Assembly (NCBI GenBank): GCA_029976075.1
Contig: JARKNW010000071.1
Coordinates: forward strand, 1 to 64,000
From: Pleomorphomonas sp.
GTDB lineage: Bacteria > Pseudomonadota > Alphaproteobacteria > Rhizobiales > Pleomorphomonadaceae
Direction of reading: 5' to 3'
DNA: 64,000 bases
In this document: piece after piece, positions 41,466 to 51,905 of the stretch
How positions within the stretch are numbered: the first letter of the stretch is position 1
How the letters are laid out: each line of letters opens with the position of its first letter
Made by a program: the position numbers and the translations under genes
The notes under the pieces: generated by a model
What the model was told of the DNA's origin: nothing
Database searches by the model: none
The model's input: only the letters and a program-made list of their open reading frames with translations

Positions 41466-41558
41466 TTGTTCGGGTCCCGCCGACTATTCGATTTTGTTGC
41501 CGGCTGTGCGTTCGTATGCGCCAGCCGTGCCTCTCTCCTCCGAAGGTGACTGCCGACG

Positions 41559-44330
41559 ATGAGCAAACTCCCGGAAACCGTCTCCTTAATCGACGAGAAG
41601 GCGCTCGGCTCAGAAATGACTGCCATCGCCGACCGGGCGGCGGAGGCCGGAACCGATCCACGACCGGAGTTGCTCGCCGCCCTGAAGCAGGCAAACCAGG
41701 CAGGGCGAGCAGTTGCCCGTGAGATCCTGAGCGGTGACCGAGACGGAGTGGGCTGCGCGCGCCGCCTGTCCGCCTTGGTGGATTCGCTGATCAACGTCAT
41801 ATACGAGCATACCGTCAGCCGCGTCTTTCCCGGCGGCCACGAGGAGAAGATCGCCATCGTTGCGGTCGGCGGGTACGGCCGCGCAACGCTGGCGCCATCA
41901 TCGGACGTCGATCTTCTCTTTCTGCTGCCCCCGAAATCGCAGCCGCTCGCCGACAAGATCCTGGAGCACATCCTCTATTTCCTCTGGGATATCGGCTTCA
42001 AGGTCGGCCATTCGACGCGACGCGTCGAGGATTGCATCAAGCTCAGCCGCGCCGACATGACGATCCGCACCGCGTTGCTCGAGGCTCGCTGGATTCTCGG
42101 CGACAAGGCGCTTTACACCGAGATGATCACCCGTTTCGACAACGAGGTGGTCAAGGGAACCGGCCCCGAATTCATTCAGGCGAAACTGGCCGAGCGCGAC
42201 GAGCGGCATCGTCGAGCTGGCACGTCGCGTTACCTCGTCGAGCCAAACGTCAAGGACGGCAAGGGGGGGCTTCGCGACCTTCATACGCTGTTCTGGATCG
42301 CCAAATACTTCTACCGAGCCTCGACGGCCGACGAACTGGTCAAGCAGGGCATTTTCGCGCGCAAGGAACTCAACCGCTTCCACAAGTGCGAGGAGTTTCT
42401 CTGGGCCGTCCGCTGCAACCTCCACTTCGTCACCAACCGGGCCGATGACCGTCTAGGCTTCGAGAACCAGCGGGAAATCGCCGAACTCCTGGGTTACCAG
42501 CTGCATCCCGGCCTCGAGCCGGTCGAGCGCTTCATGAAGCACTATTTCCTGGTGGCGAAGGACGTCGGCGATCTCACGCGCATCTTCTGCGCGGCGCTCG
42601 AGGAAATGCACGCCAAGCCGAAGCCGATGCTGGACCGCGTGCTGCACCACACCTTCCGTCGACGCAAGAAGTCGCTGCCGGGGACGCCGCAGTTCACCAT
42701 CGAAAACGACCGCCTGTCGGTGATCGACGATGGAGTCTTCGAACGCGATCCGGTCAATCTTCTCAGGATCTTTGCGGTTGCCGCGCGCAATGACCTCGAC
42801 TTTCAGCCGGATGTGCTGAAGCTGATCACCCGCTCGCTGCGGCTGATCGACGCCGACTTGCGCGAAAACGACGAGGCCAACCGCATCTTTCTCGACGTGC
42901 TCACTTCCAAGAAGCACGCAGAGACGGTGTTGAGGGCGATGAACGAGACCGGTGTGCTCGGGCGGTTCGTCAACGAGTTCGGTCGCGTCGTGGCGATGAT
43001 GCAGTTCAACATGTATCATCACTATACCGTCGACGAGCACACACTCCGGGCCATCGGCCTCCTCGCGCAGATCGAACGCGGCGAAGACCAGGGGGACCAT
43101 CCCTTGGCTACCGAGCTGTTCCCGGCGGTCGCCAATCGTAACGTGCTCTACCTCGCGCTTTTCCTTCACGATATCGCCAAGGGCCGCGTCGAGGACCATT
43201 CGATCGCCGGAGCGAAGATCGCCCGCCGGCTCGGGCCGCGCTTTGGCTTCTCCCCGGCTGAAACCGATCAATTGGCCTGGCTGGTCGAGAACCATCTGGT
43301 GATGTCGATCATCGCCCAGTCGCGCGACCTCTCCGATCGCCAGACCATCCGTGACTTTGCCGCCGTAGTGCAGACGGTGGAACGGCTGCGCATGCTACTG
43401 ATGCTGACCATTGCCGACATCAAGGCAGTCGGCCCGGGCGTCTGGAACGGCTGGAAGGGACAGCTTCTCAGGACGCTCTATTACGAAACCGAGCCTTACC
43501 TTCTCGGCGGTCACTCCAAACTGTCGCGCGACCAGCGGGTTGCCGCCGCCAAGGCGGAACTGGCCGCCGAACTCAGCGACTGGAACGAAGCCGATCTCTC
43601 GGACTACGGTCGTCGCCACTTCCCGCCCTATTGGCTGCGTGTCGACCTGCCGGAGAAGGTGATGCACGCGCGCCTTCTGAAGTCGATGGAAGGCACCGGC
43701 CGACGGCTTGCCACCGCCTACTCGACCAAGAAGTTCGAGGCCATCACCGAGCTGGTGGTCGTGGCGCCCGACCATCCGCGGCTTCTGTCCACGATTACCG
43801 GCGCCTGCGCGGCGGCCGGCGTCAACATTGCCGACGCCCAGATCTACACAACCAACGACGGTCTTGCCCTCGACACGATCCTGATCAACCGCGAGTTCCC
43901 TGACGATGCCGACGAGTTCCGCCGCGCCGACCGTGTATTGAAGATGATCGAGGCGACCCTTGAGGGTCGAGAAAAGCTGCCGGAGATCGTCGCCCGCCGT
44001 GTCGGACAACGCAAGCCGAGCAAGGCATTCCGCGTACCGACCGACATCAAGTTCGACAACACGCTCTCGGAGAGTCTTTCCGTGCTTGAGGTGTCCTGCC
44101 TCGATCGGCCGGGGCTGCTTTACGATGTGACGACGGCAATGAGCGACCTCAATCTCAATATTGCCTCGGCGCATATCGCCACCTTCGGCGAGCGGGTGGT
44201 GGACGTTTTCTACGTGACCGACCTCACCAAGTTGAAGATCCAGTCCGGAGCCAAGCAGGCAGCGATCCGTCGTCGCGTCCTCGCCGCCGTTTCCGGCGAG
44301 GAACCGCATCCTCCCAAGAAGGCAGCCTGA
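41559..44330 (+). CDS. glnD: Bifunctional [protein-PII] uridylyltransferase / uridylyl-removing enzyme
   Basis: IVAVGGYGRATLAPSSDVDLLFLL; VEPNVKDGKGGLRDLHTLFWIAKY; HD domain NVLYLALFLHDIAKGRVEDHSIAG; two C-terminal ACT domains. Confidence 0.98.
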   Translation: MSKLPETVSLIDEKALGSEMTAIADRAAEAGTDPRPELLAALKQANQAGRAVAREILSGDRDGVGCARRLSALVDSLINVIYEHTVSRVFPGGHEEKIAIVAVGGYGRATLAPSSDVDLLFLLPPKSQPLADKILEHILYFLWDIGFKVGHSTRRVEDCIKLSRADMTIRTALLEARWILGDKALYTEMITRFDNEVVKGTGPEFIQAKLAERDERHRRAGTSRYLVEPNVKDGKGGLRDLHTLFWIAKYFYRASTADELVKQGIFARKELNRFHKCEEFLWAVRCNLHFVTNRADDRLGFENQREIAELLGYQLHPGLEPVERFMKHYFLVAKDVGDLTRIFCAALEEMHAKPKPMLDRVLHHTFRRRKKSLPGTPQFTIENDRLSVIDDGVFERDPVNLLRIFAVAARNDLDFQPDVLKLITRSLRLIDADLRENDEANRIFLDVLTSKKHAETVLRAMNETGVLGRFVNEFGRVVAMMQFNMYHHYTVDEHTLRAIGLLAQIERGEDQGDHPLATELFPAVANRNVLYLALFLHDIAKGRVEDHSIAGAKIARRLGPRFGFSPAETDQLAWLVENHLVMSIIAQSRDLSDRQTIRDFAAVVQTVERLRMLLMLTIADIKAVGPGVWNGWKGQLLRTLYYETEPYLLGGHSKLSRDQRVAAAKAELAAELSDWNEADLSDYGRRHFPPYWLRVDLPEKVMHARLLKSMEGTGRRLATAYSTKKFEAITELVVVAPDHPRLLSTITGACAAAGVNIADAQIYTTNDGLALDTILINREFPDDADEFRRADRVLKMIEATLEGREKLPEIVARRVGQRKPSKAFRVPTDIKFDNTLSESLSVLEVSCLDRPGLLYDVTTAMSDLNLNIASAHIATFGERVVDVFYVTDLTKLKIQSGAKQAAIRRRVLAAVSGEEPHPPKKAA

Positions 44331-44345
44331 GGAAGGCAACCGTCC

Positions 44346-45911
44346 ATGAGTCTCGTCAAAAACTTCGTGACGGTGGGAGGCGCCACGCTGTCCTCGCGTC
44401 TGCTCGGCTTCGTGCGCGACGTGTTCATGGCCAACATGCTCGGGTCGGGACCGATCGCCGATGCCTTCTTCGTCGCCTTCCGCCTGCCCAACCTGTTCCG
44501 CCGCCTGTTCGCCGAAGGCGCGTTCTCTTCAGCCTTCGTACCCCTGTTTGCCCGGGCGCTCGCCGATGGTGGCAAGACGGCGGCGCGCGCACTTGCCGAA
44601 GATATTCTGGCCGTCTTCCTGCTGACGTTGGTTATCGTCACCGCCTTGGCCGAGGCCGGTGCGCCCTGGCTGGTCGGCGTGCTGGCACCGGGCTTCATCG
44701 ATGATCCGCAAAAGTTCGCGGCCGCCGAGTTCATGACGCGGGTGATGTTCCCCTATCTTGCCTGCATGTCGCTGACCGCCATGGCGGCGGGCATGTTGCA
44801 ATCCTTCGGGCGCTTCGCGGTCGCGGCCTTCGCGCCGTCGTTGCTCAACGTCATCCTGGTGGCCGCCCTCATTCTGATTTGGTGGGAGCACTGGGCCGGC
44901 ACGCCGGAAGCCGCCTACACACTGTCCTGGGCGGTTTGCATTTCGGGTGTCGCCCAGTTGATCGCAGTCGGCGGTTCACTGTGGTGGATCGGCTTCCCGA
45001 TGTCGCTGACGCGACCGCGCTACAACGACAACGTCCGGCGCTTCGTGAACCTCGGCATTCCCGGCGTCATCTCGGGCGGCATCACCCAGATCAATATCGT
45101 GGTCGGCACCATCATCGCCTCAATGCAGGCAAGCGCCGTGTCGTGGCTCTACTTCGCCGATCGCATCTATCAGCTGCCGCTTGGGGTGATCGGCGTCGCC
45201 ATCGGCGTGGTGCTCCTGCCGGACCTGACCCGCCGCGTCCGCACCGAAAGCGTCGAAAGCATCTTCCACACCCAGAACCGGGCCCTTGAATTTGCCATGG
45301 CGCTGACGCTGCCGGCCACCGTCGCCCTTTGCGCCATTCCCTATACCATCATGCACGTGCTGTTCGAGCGCGGCGCCTTCACCGCAGCGGACACGGTCGC
45401 CACTGCCGATGCGCTGATCGCCTTCGCGGTCGGTCTGCCGGCCTTCGTCGCCATCAAGGTCTTCCAGCCGTCCTTCTATGCCCGCGAGGACACCCGCACG
45501 CCGACGATACAAGGCGGCATCTCGGTGGCGGTCAACGTCGTGGCCTCATTGGCGCTGTTTCCCTTCATCGGCCATGTCGGCATCGCCGCAGCGACATCGC
45601 TTGCCGCCTGGGTCAACGCGCTGATGTTGGTCATCGAGCTTCATCGGCGCGGGCACTTTCGCGCCGACACGCTGCTCACCCGCCGTCTCGTTCTTCTGGC
45701 CGTCGCCAGCTTGCTGATGGGGGCTGCACTCATCTTCGGCGAGAGCCTGATCGATGTGCATCTCCGTGGCGGACGCGAACTTGTTCAGGGCTTCTGGCTC
45801 CTGGCCCTTTGCGTCTTCGGCATGGCAGTCTATGGGCTCGCCACGGTACTGACCGGCGCCGTGGATGTTCGTCGCTACGCACGCGCCGTACTCGACCGTG
45901 GTCGGCGCTGA
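44346..45911 (+). CDS. murJ: Lipid II flippase MurJ
   Basis: MSLVKNFVTVGGATLSSRLLGFVRDVFMANMLGSGPIADAFFVAFRLPNLFRRLFAEGAFSSAFVPLF. Confidence 0.97.
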   Translation: MSLVKNFVTVGGATLSSRLLGFVRDVFMANMLGSGPIADAFFVAFRLPNLFRRLFAEGAFSSAFVPLFARALADGGKTAARALAEDILAVFLLTLVIVTALAEAGAPWLVGVLAPGFIDDPQKFAAAEFMTRVMFPYLACMSLTAMAAGMLQSFGRFAVAAFAPSLLNVILVAALILIWWEHWAGTPEAAYTLSWAVCISGVAQLIAVGGSLWWIGFPMSLTRPRYNDNVRRFVNLGIPGVISGGITQINIVVGTIIASMQASAVSWLYFADRIYQLPLGVIGVAIGVVLLPDLTRRVRTESVESIFHTQNRALEFAMALTLPATVALCAIPYTIMHVLFERGAFTAADTVATADALIAFAVGLPAFVAIKVFQPSFYAREDTRTPTIQGGISVAVNVVASLALFPFIGHVGIAAATSLAAWVNALMLVIELHRRGHFRADTLLTRRLVLLAVASLLMGAALIFGESLIDVHLRGGRELVQGFWLLALCVFGMAVYGLATVLTGAVDVRRYARAVLDRGRR

Positions 45912-46029
45912 CAGCCTTTTGGCAGACTGCGCCTTTCCGCCTTGCGGTCACCACGCCGCGGGTTCATAAGTCCGCTCCGCCCGGTTTCACCACCGGGGCG
46001 CGTATCACTCTATCCTCGGGTCCAAACCG

Positions 46030-47082
46030 ATGCCTTTCAAGCCTCTCGTCTTCTCCGGCGTGCAACCGACCGGCAATCTTCATCTCGGCAACTATCTCGG
46101 CGCCATCAAGCGCTTCGTGGAAATGCAGGCGACCCACGACTGCATCTACTGCGTGGTCGATGAGCATGCCATCACCGTCTGGCAGGATCCCTTCGAGCTC
46201 AGGCGCCAGATCCGTGAAGTGACGGCCGCTTTCCTCGCCGCTGGCATCGATCCGAAGAAGCACATCGTCTTCAATCAGAGCCAGGTGCCGGAGCACGCCG
46301 AGCTCGCCTGGGTGTTCAACTGCGTTGCCCGCATGGGCTGGCTCAACCGCATGACGCAGTTCAAGGAGAAGGCCGGCAAGGACCGCGAGAATGTCTCGGT
46401 TGGCCTGTTCGCCTATCCCAGCCTGATGGCGGCCGACATCCTGGTCTACCGCGCGACTCACGTTCCGGTCGGCGAGGACCAGAAACAGCATCTCGAGCTC
46501 ACCCGAGACATCGCCACGAAGTTCAACAACGACTTCTCAGCTTCGATCGTCGCTCAGGGGCACAGCGCCGAGGACGGTTACTTCCCGCTGCCCGAACCGC
46601 TGACACAGGGACCGGCGCCGCGCGTCATGAGCCTTCGCGACGGCACCAAGAAGATGTCGAAGTCCGATCCTTCGGACTACTCGCGCATCAATCTGACCGA
46701 TGACCGGGACGCTATCGCCCAGAAGATCCGCAAGGCCCGTACCGATCCGGAACCGCTTCCTTCCGATGTCGAGGGCCTCAAGGAGCGGCCGGACGCCGAT
46801 AACCTCGTCACCATCTACGCCGCGCTCGCGGGCATGACGAGAGAGGAAGTGCTCAGGGATCACGGCGGATCGCAGTTCTCGGCCTTCAAGCCGGCTCTCG
46901 CCGATCTCGCGGTATCCATCCTGTCGCCGATCAACGACAAGATGAAGGCCCTGATGGCCGAGCCCGACCACATCGATGCCATCCTCGCCGACGGTTCGGA
47001 GCGAGCCGGTGCCATTGCCGGCAAGGTGATGGACGAGGTGCGTGACATCGTCGGCTTCATCCAGAGCCGCAAGCGGCGCTGA
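46030..47082 (+). CDS. trpS: Tryptophanyl-tRNA synthetase
   Basis: [25 protein letters not shown] (HLGN = HIGH variant); [24 protein letters not shown] (KMSKS). Confidence 0.98.
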   Translation: MPFKPLVFSGVQPTGNLHLGNYLGAIKRFVEMQATHDCIYCVVDEHAITVWQDPFELRRQIREVTAAFLAAGIDPKKHIVFNQSQVPEHAELAWVFNCVARMGWLNRMTQFKEKAGKDRENVSVGLFAYPSLMAADILVYRATHVPVGEDQKQHLELTRDIATKFNNDFSASIVAQGHSAEDGYFPLPEPLTQGPAPRVMSLRDGTKKMSKSDPSDYSRINLTDDRDAIAQKIRKARTDPEPLPSDVEGLKERPDADNLVTIYAALAGMTREEVLRDHGGSQFSAFKPALADLAVSILSPINDKMKALMAEPDHIDAILADGSERAGAIAGKVMDEVRDIVGFIQSRKRR

Positions 47083-47106
47083 AGCGCCTCGCATTCGGAA
47101 AACTTG

Positions 47107-47138
47107 AAGGCCGGCGCGGCTTGTCCGACGCCGGCCTT
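47107..47138 (+). terminator. Strong hairpin downstream of trpS (possible terminator, weak T tract)
   Basis: Perfect 10 bp stem AAGGCCGGCG (47107-47116) / CGCCGGCCTT (47129-47138); followed by CTGC rather than a U-run. Confidence 0.45.
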
Positions 47139-47154
47139 CTGCTACTCTGCGGGC

Positions 47155-47652
47155 ATGGTTTCACGCCGTCTCGCCCGCGAAGAAGGGCACCGCCGCAAGT
47201 TCCTTTGCGTCATCGACGACACGCCGGAATGCGATCGGGCGGTGGTCTACGCGGCGACGCGTGCCCGGCACACCGCCGGCGCCCTGGTACTGCTCTATGT
47301 CATTCCGCCCGGCGACTTTCAGCATTGGCGGGGCGTCGAGGAGATGATGCGCGCCGAGGCAATGGACGAAGCGCGACAACGGCTCGCCGCGACCGCTGAG
47401 CGCGTGCATGCCTTTGCAGCCGACATCGAGGCAGAGCTCATCATCCGCGAAGGACAGGCTGCCGAGGCGATCCACCGCCTGATCGAGGAGGATCGCGACA
47501 TCGCCATTCTGGTGCTTGCCGCGGGTGTCGGCAGTGAGGGCCCCGGCCCGCTGGTCACGTCGGTTGCCGCCCGTTCGGGACCGCCATTTCCGATTCCGGT
47601 GACCATCGTTCCGGGCGACATGAGCGACGAGGATATCGCGGCCGTCGGCTGA
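47155..47652 (+). CDS. Universal stress protein family
   Basis: KFLCVIDDTPECDRAVVYAATRARHTAGALVLLYVIPPGDFQHW. Start at MVSRRLAREEGH (47155) preferred over the track's 47104, which overlaps a hairpin. Confidence 0.8.
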   Translation: MVSRRLAREEGHRRKFLCVIDDTPECDRAVVYAATRARHTAGALVLLYVIPPGDFQHWRGVEEMMRAEAMDEARQRLAATAERVHAFAADIEAELIIREGQAAEAIHRLIEEDRDIAILVLAAGVGSEGPGPLVTSVAARSGPPFPIPVTIVPGDMSDEDIAAVG

Positions 47653-47772
47653 TCTTGCCCAAACGATTTATGTCCGCAGGTTCACCGATTGTTCATTTGC
47701 AAAGTCGGAACTATCCTCTAAAGATCAAGTTTAGACATGTTCCAATCAGGCAAGCCTGAGGAGCCCCACAAG

Positions 47773-48327
47773 ATGTTCATCCAGACCGAGTCCACGCCCA
47801 ATCCGGCTACGCTGAAGTTTCTGCCGGGACGGGTCGTCCTCGAAGGCAGCCCGCGCGAATTCCTGACACCCGAACAGGCAGCGGTTTCGCCGCTCGCCAG
47901 CGCCCTTTTCGAAATCTCCGAAGTGACCGGCGTGTTCTTTGGCGCCGACTTCATCACGGTGACCAGCCGGGATGGAGATTGGGCCCATCTGAAGCCAGCG
48001 GTGCTGGGCGTCATCATGGAACACTTCATGTCGGGTGCTCCCGTCCTGACAACCGCCGAAGCGGCGGCGGGAGCCGAGGATTTCGATCCGGCCGACGCCG
48101 AAACGGTATCGTCGATCAAGGAACTGCTCGACACGCGCGTGCGCCCGGCCGTGGCCGCCGATGGCGGCGACATCACCTTCCGCGCCTATAAGGACGGCAT
48201 CGTTTACCTCAACATGCGCGGCGCCTGCGCCGGTTGTCCTTCGTCGACGGCGACGCTGCGCAACGGCATCCAGAATCTTCTTCGCCACTTCCTGCCGGAT
48301 GTGCGTGAAGTCCGCGCCGTCGCCTGA
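47773..48327 (+). CDS. NifU family Fe-S scaffold protein
   Basis: MFIQTESTPNPATLKFLPGRVVLE; VRPAVAADGGDITFRAYKDGIVYLNMRGACAGCPSSTATLRNGIQNLLRHFLPDV with CxxC. Confidence 0.95.
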   Translation: MFIQTESTPNPATLKFLPGRVVLEGSPREFLTPEQAAVSPLASALFEISEVTGVFFGADFITVTSRDGDWAHLKPAVLGVIMEHFMSGAPVLTTAEAAAGAEDFDPADAETVSSIKELLDTRVRPAVAADGGDITFRAYKDGIVYLNMRGACAGCPSSTATLRNGIQNLLRHFLPDVREVRAVA

Positions 48328-48353
48328 TCAAGGCATCCGTCAATCTGCTTTCC

Positions 48354-48386
48354 ACGCCGCCGGCCCAGCCGGCGGCGTTGTTTTTT
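48354..48386 (+). terminator. Intrinsic terminator after nifU-like gene
   Basis: Perfect 11 bp stem ACGCCGCCGGC/GCCGGCGGCGT with short loop followed by TGTTTTTT. Confidence 0.88.
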
Positions 48387-48571
48387 CCTGGAGCGCGAGT
48401 GCCCTTTCAAGATGTCGTGACAATGTTGTGAGTAAACGGCAATCAGCGGCGGAATCGCTCGACCGGTCACTTTTATCGAACAATTTGTCAGCCGATCGTT
48501 GGCTATTCGACCCTGCGCGTGGAGCCTAAGTCAGACGCGAGTTTCGCTTCTCGCTTTCGAAAGGCTTTGCA

Positions 48572-49165
48572 ATGTCCGCTGTTCTTGCCGACGACACCCT
48601 CGACCGCCTGTTCCGCGAAGGTCGTTCTTATAACGGCTTCCTCGACAAGCCGGTCAGCGACGAAACGCTGAAGACGCTGGCCGAGCTTACCAGCCTCGGC
48701 CCGACGGAGGCCAACACCCTGCCCGGCCGTTTCGTCTTCGTGAAATCGTCCGAAGCCAAGGAAAAATTGTTGGCCGCCATGGCGCCAGGCAACCAAGCCA
48801 AGACCAAGACCGCGCCGGTCTCCGTCATTGCCGCCTATGACCTCGATTTCTACGAAAACCTGCCGAAGACTTTTCCGCATGTCGACGCCCGGTCATGGTA
48901 TGTCGGGGCGCCAGACGAGCGGCTGCAGTTCTCGGCCCTGCGCTCAGCATCGCTGCAGGTCGGCTATCTGACCACGGCTGCCAGAGCTCTCGGTCTTGAT
49001 GTCGGTCCAATGGCGGGCTTCGACGCCGCCGCCATCGACGCTGCCTTCTTCCCAGGCAGCCGCACAAAGACTTTCCTGGTGATCAATCTCGGCTATGGCG
49101 ACAAAACATCGCTCTACCCGCGCCTGCCGCGCCTTGCCTTCGAAGAATACGCTCGCATCGTCTGA
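48572..49165 (+). CDS. Nitroreductase-family protein, RutE (malonic semialdehyde reductase)-like
   Basis: LDRLFREGRSYNGFLDKPVSDETLKTLAELTSLGPTEANTLPGRFVFVKSSEAKEKL; FLVINLGYGDKTSLYPRLPRLAFEEYARIV. Confidence 0.85.
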   Translation: MSAVLADDTLDRLFREGRSYNGFLDKPVSDETLKTLAELTSLGPTEANTLPGRFVFVKSSEAKEKLLAAMAPGNQAKTKTAPVSVIAAYDLDFYENLPKTFPHVDARSWYVGAPDERLQFSALRSASLQVGYLTTAARALGLDVGPMAGFDAAAIDAAFFPGSRTKTFLVINLGYGDKTSLYPRLPRLAFEEYARIV

Positions 49166-49188
49166 CCGTCGCTTGCTCAGCCACGGAC

Positions 49189-49215
49189 GGCCCCGCCGGC
49201 GACGGCGGGGCCTTT
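49189..49215. terminator. Terminator between convergent RutE-like gene and nth
   Basis: 10 bp stem GGCCCCGCCG/CGGCGGGGCC with GCGA tetraloop then TTT. Confidence 0.75.
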
Positions 49216-49236
49216 CATTTGAGATACTCTCATCGT

Positions 49237-49947
49237 CTACATCATCGGTAGGCGCTTTTCGGGACTCCGGCAGAGATCGGCGACGATACAGCGCTCGCAC
49301 TCGGGCCTGCGAGCCTTGCAAACATAGCGGCCGTGCAGGATCAGCCAGTGATGGGCATGCAGGAGGTAGCCTTTCGGGACGACTTTCTCCAAGCCGAGCT
49401 CCACCTCGATCGGCGTTCGTCCTGGTGCAAGGCCCAGCCGATTTGAAACCCGGAAGACGTGGGTGTCTACTGCAATGGTCGGCTCGCCGAAGGCGATGTT
49501 GAGAACAACGTTCGCCGTCTTGCGCCCAACGCCTGGCAGCGCTTCCAGCGCCGCCCGATCACGCGGCACTTCACCATGATGCTCGCGCACCAGGATTTCC
49601 GACAGGGCGATCACATTCTTGGCCTTGTTGCGGTAGAGGCCGATGGTCTTGATCGCTTCCCGAAGCCGATCTTCCCCCAGCGCCACCATCTTCTCCGGCG
49701 TGTCGACCGTTTCGAACAGCGGGCGCGTTGCCTTGTTGACGCCGGCGTCGGTGGTCTGTGCGGATAGCGTGACCGCGACGAGGAGTGTGTAAGGATTGAC
49801 GGCGTAGAGCTCGCCGCGCGGCTCCGGGTTGGCCTTCTGGAAAGTGGCGAACAGCTCTTCGATTTCGGCCGGACTCATCGGGCGGGTCGGTGGAATCGGC
49901 TTGTCGACCTCTTCGGACGCGACGGCAACGGCAGGCTTTCTCGGCAC
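49237..49947 (-). CDS. nth: Endonuclease III
   Basis: LLVAVTLSAQTTDAGVNKATRPLF; ALPGVGRKTANVVLNIAFGEPTIAVDTHVFRVSNRLGL; C-x6-C-x2-C-x5-C cluster CKARRPECERCIVADLC. Confidence 0.96.
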   Translation of the reverse strand: MPRKPAVAVASEEVDKPIPPTRPMSPAEIEELFATFQKANPEPRGELYAVNPYTLLVAVTLSAQTTDAGVNKATRPLFETVDTPEKMVALGEDRLREAIKTIGLYRNKAKNVIALSEILVREHHGEVPRDRAALEALPGVGRKTANVVLNIAFGEPTIAVDTHVFRVSNRLGLAPGRTPIEVELGLEKVVPKGYLLHAHHWLILHGRYVCKARRPECERCIVADLCRSPEKRLPMM

Positions 49948-50137
49948 GGGCAGATACTCCGGGCAAGGCTCAATGCCACTTTCTATAGCCGGATTTGCCG
50001 CCTGACAGAGTCAGCAGCGTCGCGTTCTGGCGGTCAGCGATGCTTTTTTTGCGCTTTTTCTTCCGTCGTGCGAAAATCGGGTGGTTGGATCGCCCCACGC
50101 TCCCTAACTTCGCATCGCACCCTTGATGGAGGACGCG

Positions 50138-51103
50138 ATGGACGCCATTACGCTCACAGACAACCTCACCTCGCCGCCGATGTCGGCGAGCTGGCTGCAC
50201 GAGGGACTGCGGATGGCGGGCGAGGTAACTCTCGATCGCGATCACAGCGACTATGTCCTCGTGCGCGACACCATCCAGTTCATATCGGAACGCTGGCGCG
50301 ACCAGCCGGAGCTGGAGGCGATAGCCGCCGCCGTCGGGACCGACGCCAACCATCTGCATCGTCTGTTCACACGTTGGGCCGGCCTGACGCCCAAGGCCTT
50401 CGTGCAGGCGCTGACGCTCGACGAGGCACGACGGATGCTCGACCAATCGTCGTCCATCCTCGATACAGCCTTTGAGGTCGGCCTTTCAGGTCCGGGCCGA
50501 TTGCACGATCTCTTCGTGACGCACGAGGCGATGAGCCCAGGCGCCTACAAGGCACGCGGAGCGGGTGTGACCGTTGCCTACGGCTTCCACACCTCGCCCT
50601 TCGGAACCGCTCTGGTCATGGCAACCGACAGGGGACTTGCCGGCATAGCCTTCGCCGACCCCGGCGAGGAGCAGAAGGCCTTCCGCGACATGTCAGCGCG
50701 CTGGCCGGCAGCCACCTACGTTCAGGACGAAGCGGTGACCGCGCCCTATGCCAGGCAGGTGTTCGACCCGACCGTGTGGTCGCAGGATCGGCCAATCCGG
50801 CTGGTGTTCATTGGCTCTGACTTCGAAGTGCGCGTCTGGGAGACGCTGCTGCGAATTCCGCTCGGCAAGGCGACGACCTATTCGGACATCGCCCGGCACA
50901 TCGGCAACCCCAACGCAGCGCGGGCGGTCGGCTCGGCCGTCGGTCGAAACCCGCTGTCGTTCGTCGTACCGTGCCACCGCGTGCTCGGTCGCGAGGGCGA
51001 CCTTTGCGGCTACCACTGGGGTCTCACGCGCAAGAAGGCCATTCTCGGATGGGAGACAGGTCTGGCGCGCCGGCTTGGTGGCGCCGAAGTGGAGAGAGGC
51101 TGA
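50138..51103 (+). CDS. AraC-type HTH / methylated-DNA-[protein]-cysteine S-methyltransferase fusion (Ada-like without N-terminal phosphotriester domain)
   Basis: HTH region ELEAIAAAVGTDANHLHRLFTRWAGLTPKAF; RIPLGKATTYSDIARHIGNPNAARAVGSAVGRNPLSFVVPCHRVLGREGDLCGYHWGLTRKKAILGWE (PCHR active site). Confidence 0.92.
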   Translation: MDAITLTDNLTSPPMSASWLHEGLRMAGEVTLDRDHSDYVLVRDTIQFISERWRDQPELEAIAAAVGTDANHLHRLFTRWAGLTPKAFVQALTLDEARRMLDQSSSILDTAFEVGLSGPGRLHDLFVTHEAMSPGAYKARGAGVTVAYGFHTSPFGTALVMATDRGLAGIAFADPGEEQKAFRDMSARWPAATYVQDEAVTAPYARQVFDPTVWSQDRPIRLVFIGSDFEVRVWETLLRIPLGKATTYSDIARHIGNPNAARAVGSAVGRNPLSFVVPCHRVLGREGDLCGYHWGLTRKKAILGWETGLARRLGGAEVERG

Positions 51104-51122
51104 AGCCGGTATTTTCGCCGAC

Positions 51123-51160
51123 AAAAAACGCCGCGACGGGAAACCATCGCGGCGTTCTTC
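51123..51160 (-). terminator. Terminator of gpmA (possibly bidirectional)
   Basis: Stem AACGCCGCGA (51127-51136) / TCGCGGCGTT (51147-51156), flanked by AAAAAA on the left (U-run in minus orientation). Confidence 0.8.
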
Positions 51161-51182
51161 GTTTCTCGACAGTTGCCAAAGA

Positions 51183-51803
51183 TCAGGCCGACAGGACCTT
51201 CTTCGACTTGATCGAGCCATCCTCGTTGAGCTCGTAGACGATCGGCTCGCCGGTGTTGAGCTCGCGGGCGACGATCTCGTCGCCGGTCAGCTTCTCGAGG
51301 TCCATGATGATCGAACGCAGCGAGTTGCCATGAGCGGCAACCAGCACGTTCTCGCCCTTGAGAACGCGCGGCAGGATCTCGGCGTTGAAGTAGGGCAGCG
51401 TACGCTCGGCGGTGTTCTTCAGGCTCTCGCCGCCCGGAGGGGGAACGTCGAACGAACGGCGCCAAATGTGCACCTGCTCCTCGCCCCACTTCTTGCGGGC
51501 GTCGTCCTTGTTGAGGCCAGTCAGTTCGCCATAGTCACGCTCGTTGAGGGCCTGATCGCGAATGGTCTGGAGGTCGGGCTGGCCGACTTCACCAAGGATG
51601 AGGCGCAGGGTGTGCTGGGCGCGCGTCAGAGCCGAGGTGTAGGCGATGTCGTACTTGTAGCCCAGCGCCTTGAGGCGGGTACCGGCGGCGGTGGCTTCCT
51701 TGACACCCTGGGCAGTGAGGTCGGGATCCTTCCAACCAGTGAACAGGTTGAGCAGGTTCCACTCGGACTGGCCGTGGCGGACGAGGACCAGAATGCGGCT
51801 CAT
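51183..51803 (-). CDS. gpmA: 2,3-bisphosphoglycerate-dependent phosphoglycerate mutase
   Basis: [91 protein letters not shown]. Start at 51803 rather than 51887. Confidence 0.96.
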   Translation of the reverse strand: MSRILVLVRHGQSEWNLLNLFTGWKDPDLTAQGVKEATAAGTRLKALGYKYDIAYTSALTRAQHTLRLILGEVGQPDLQTIRDQALNERDYGELTGLNKDDARKKWGEEQVHIWRRSFDVPPPGGESLKNTAERTLPYFNAEILPRVLKGENVLVAAHGNSLRSIIMDLEKLTGDEIVARELNTGEPIVYELNEDGSIKSKKVLSA

Positions 51804-51905
51804 AGGCTTTTCTCCAGTTGATCGTTTCATTGCGGGCCGAAGCCAACCATCGGCTCCGGAACGTTCGGCATCCGGCCATCGCTCCAAGGCGTGACCGGTA
51901 TTTCG

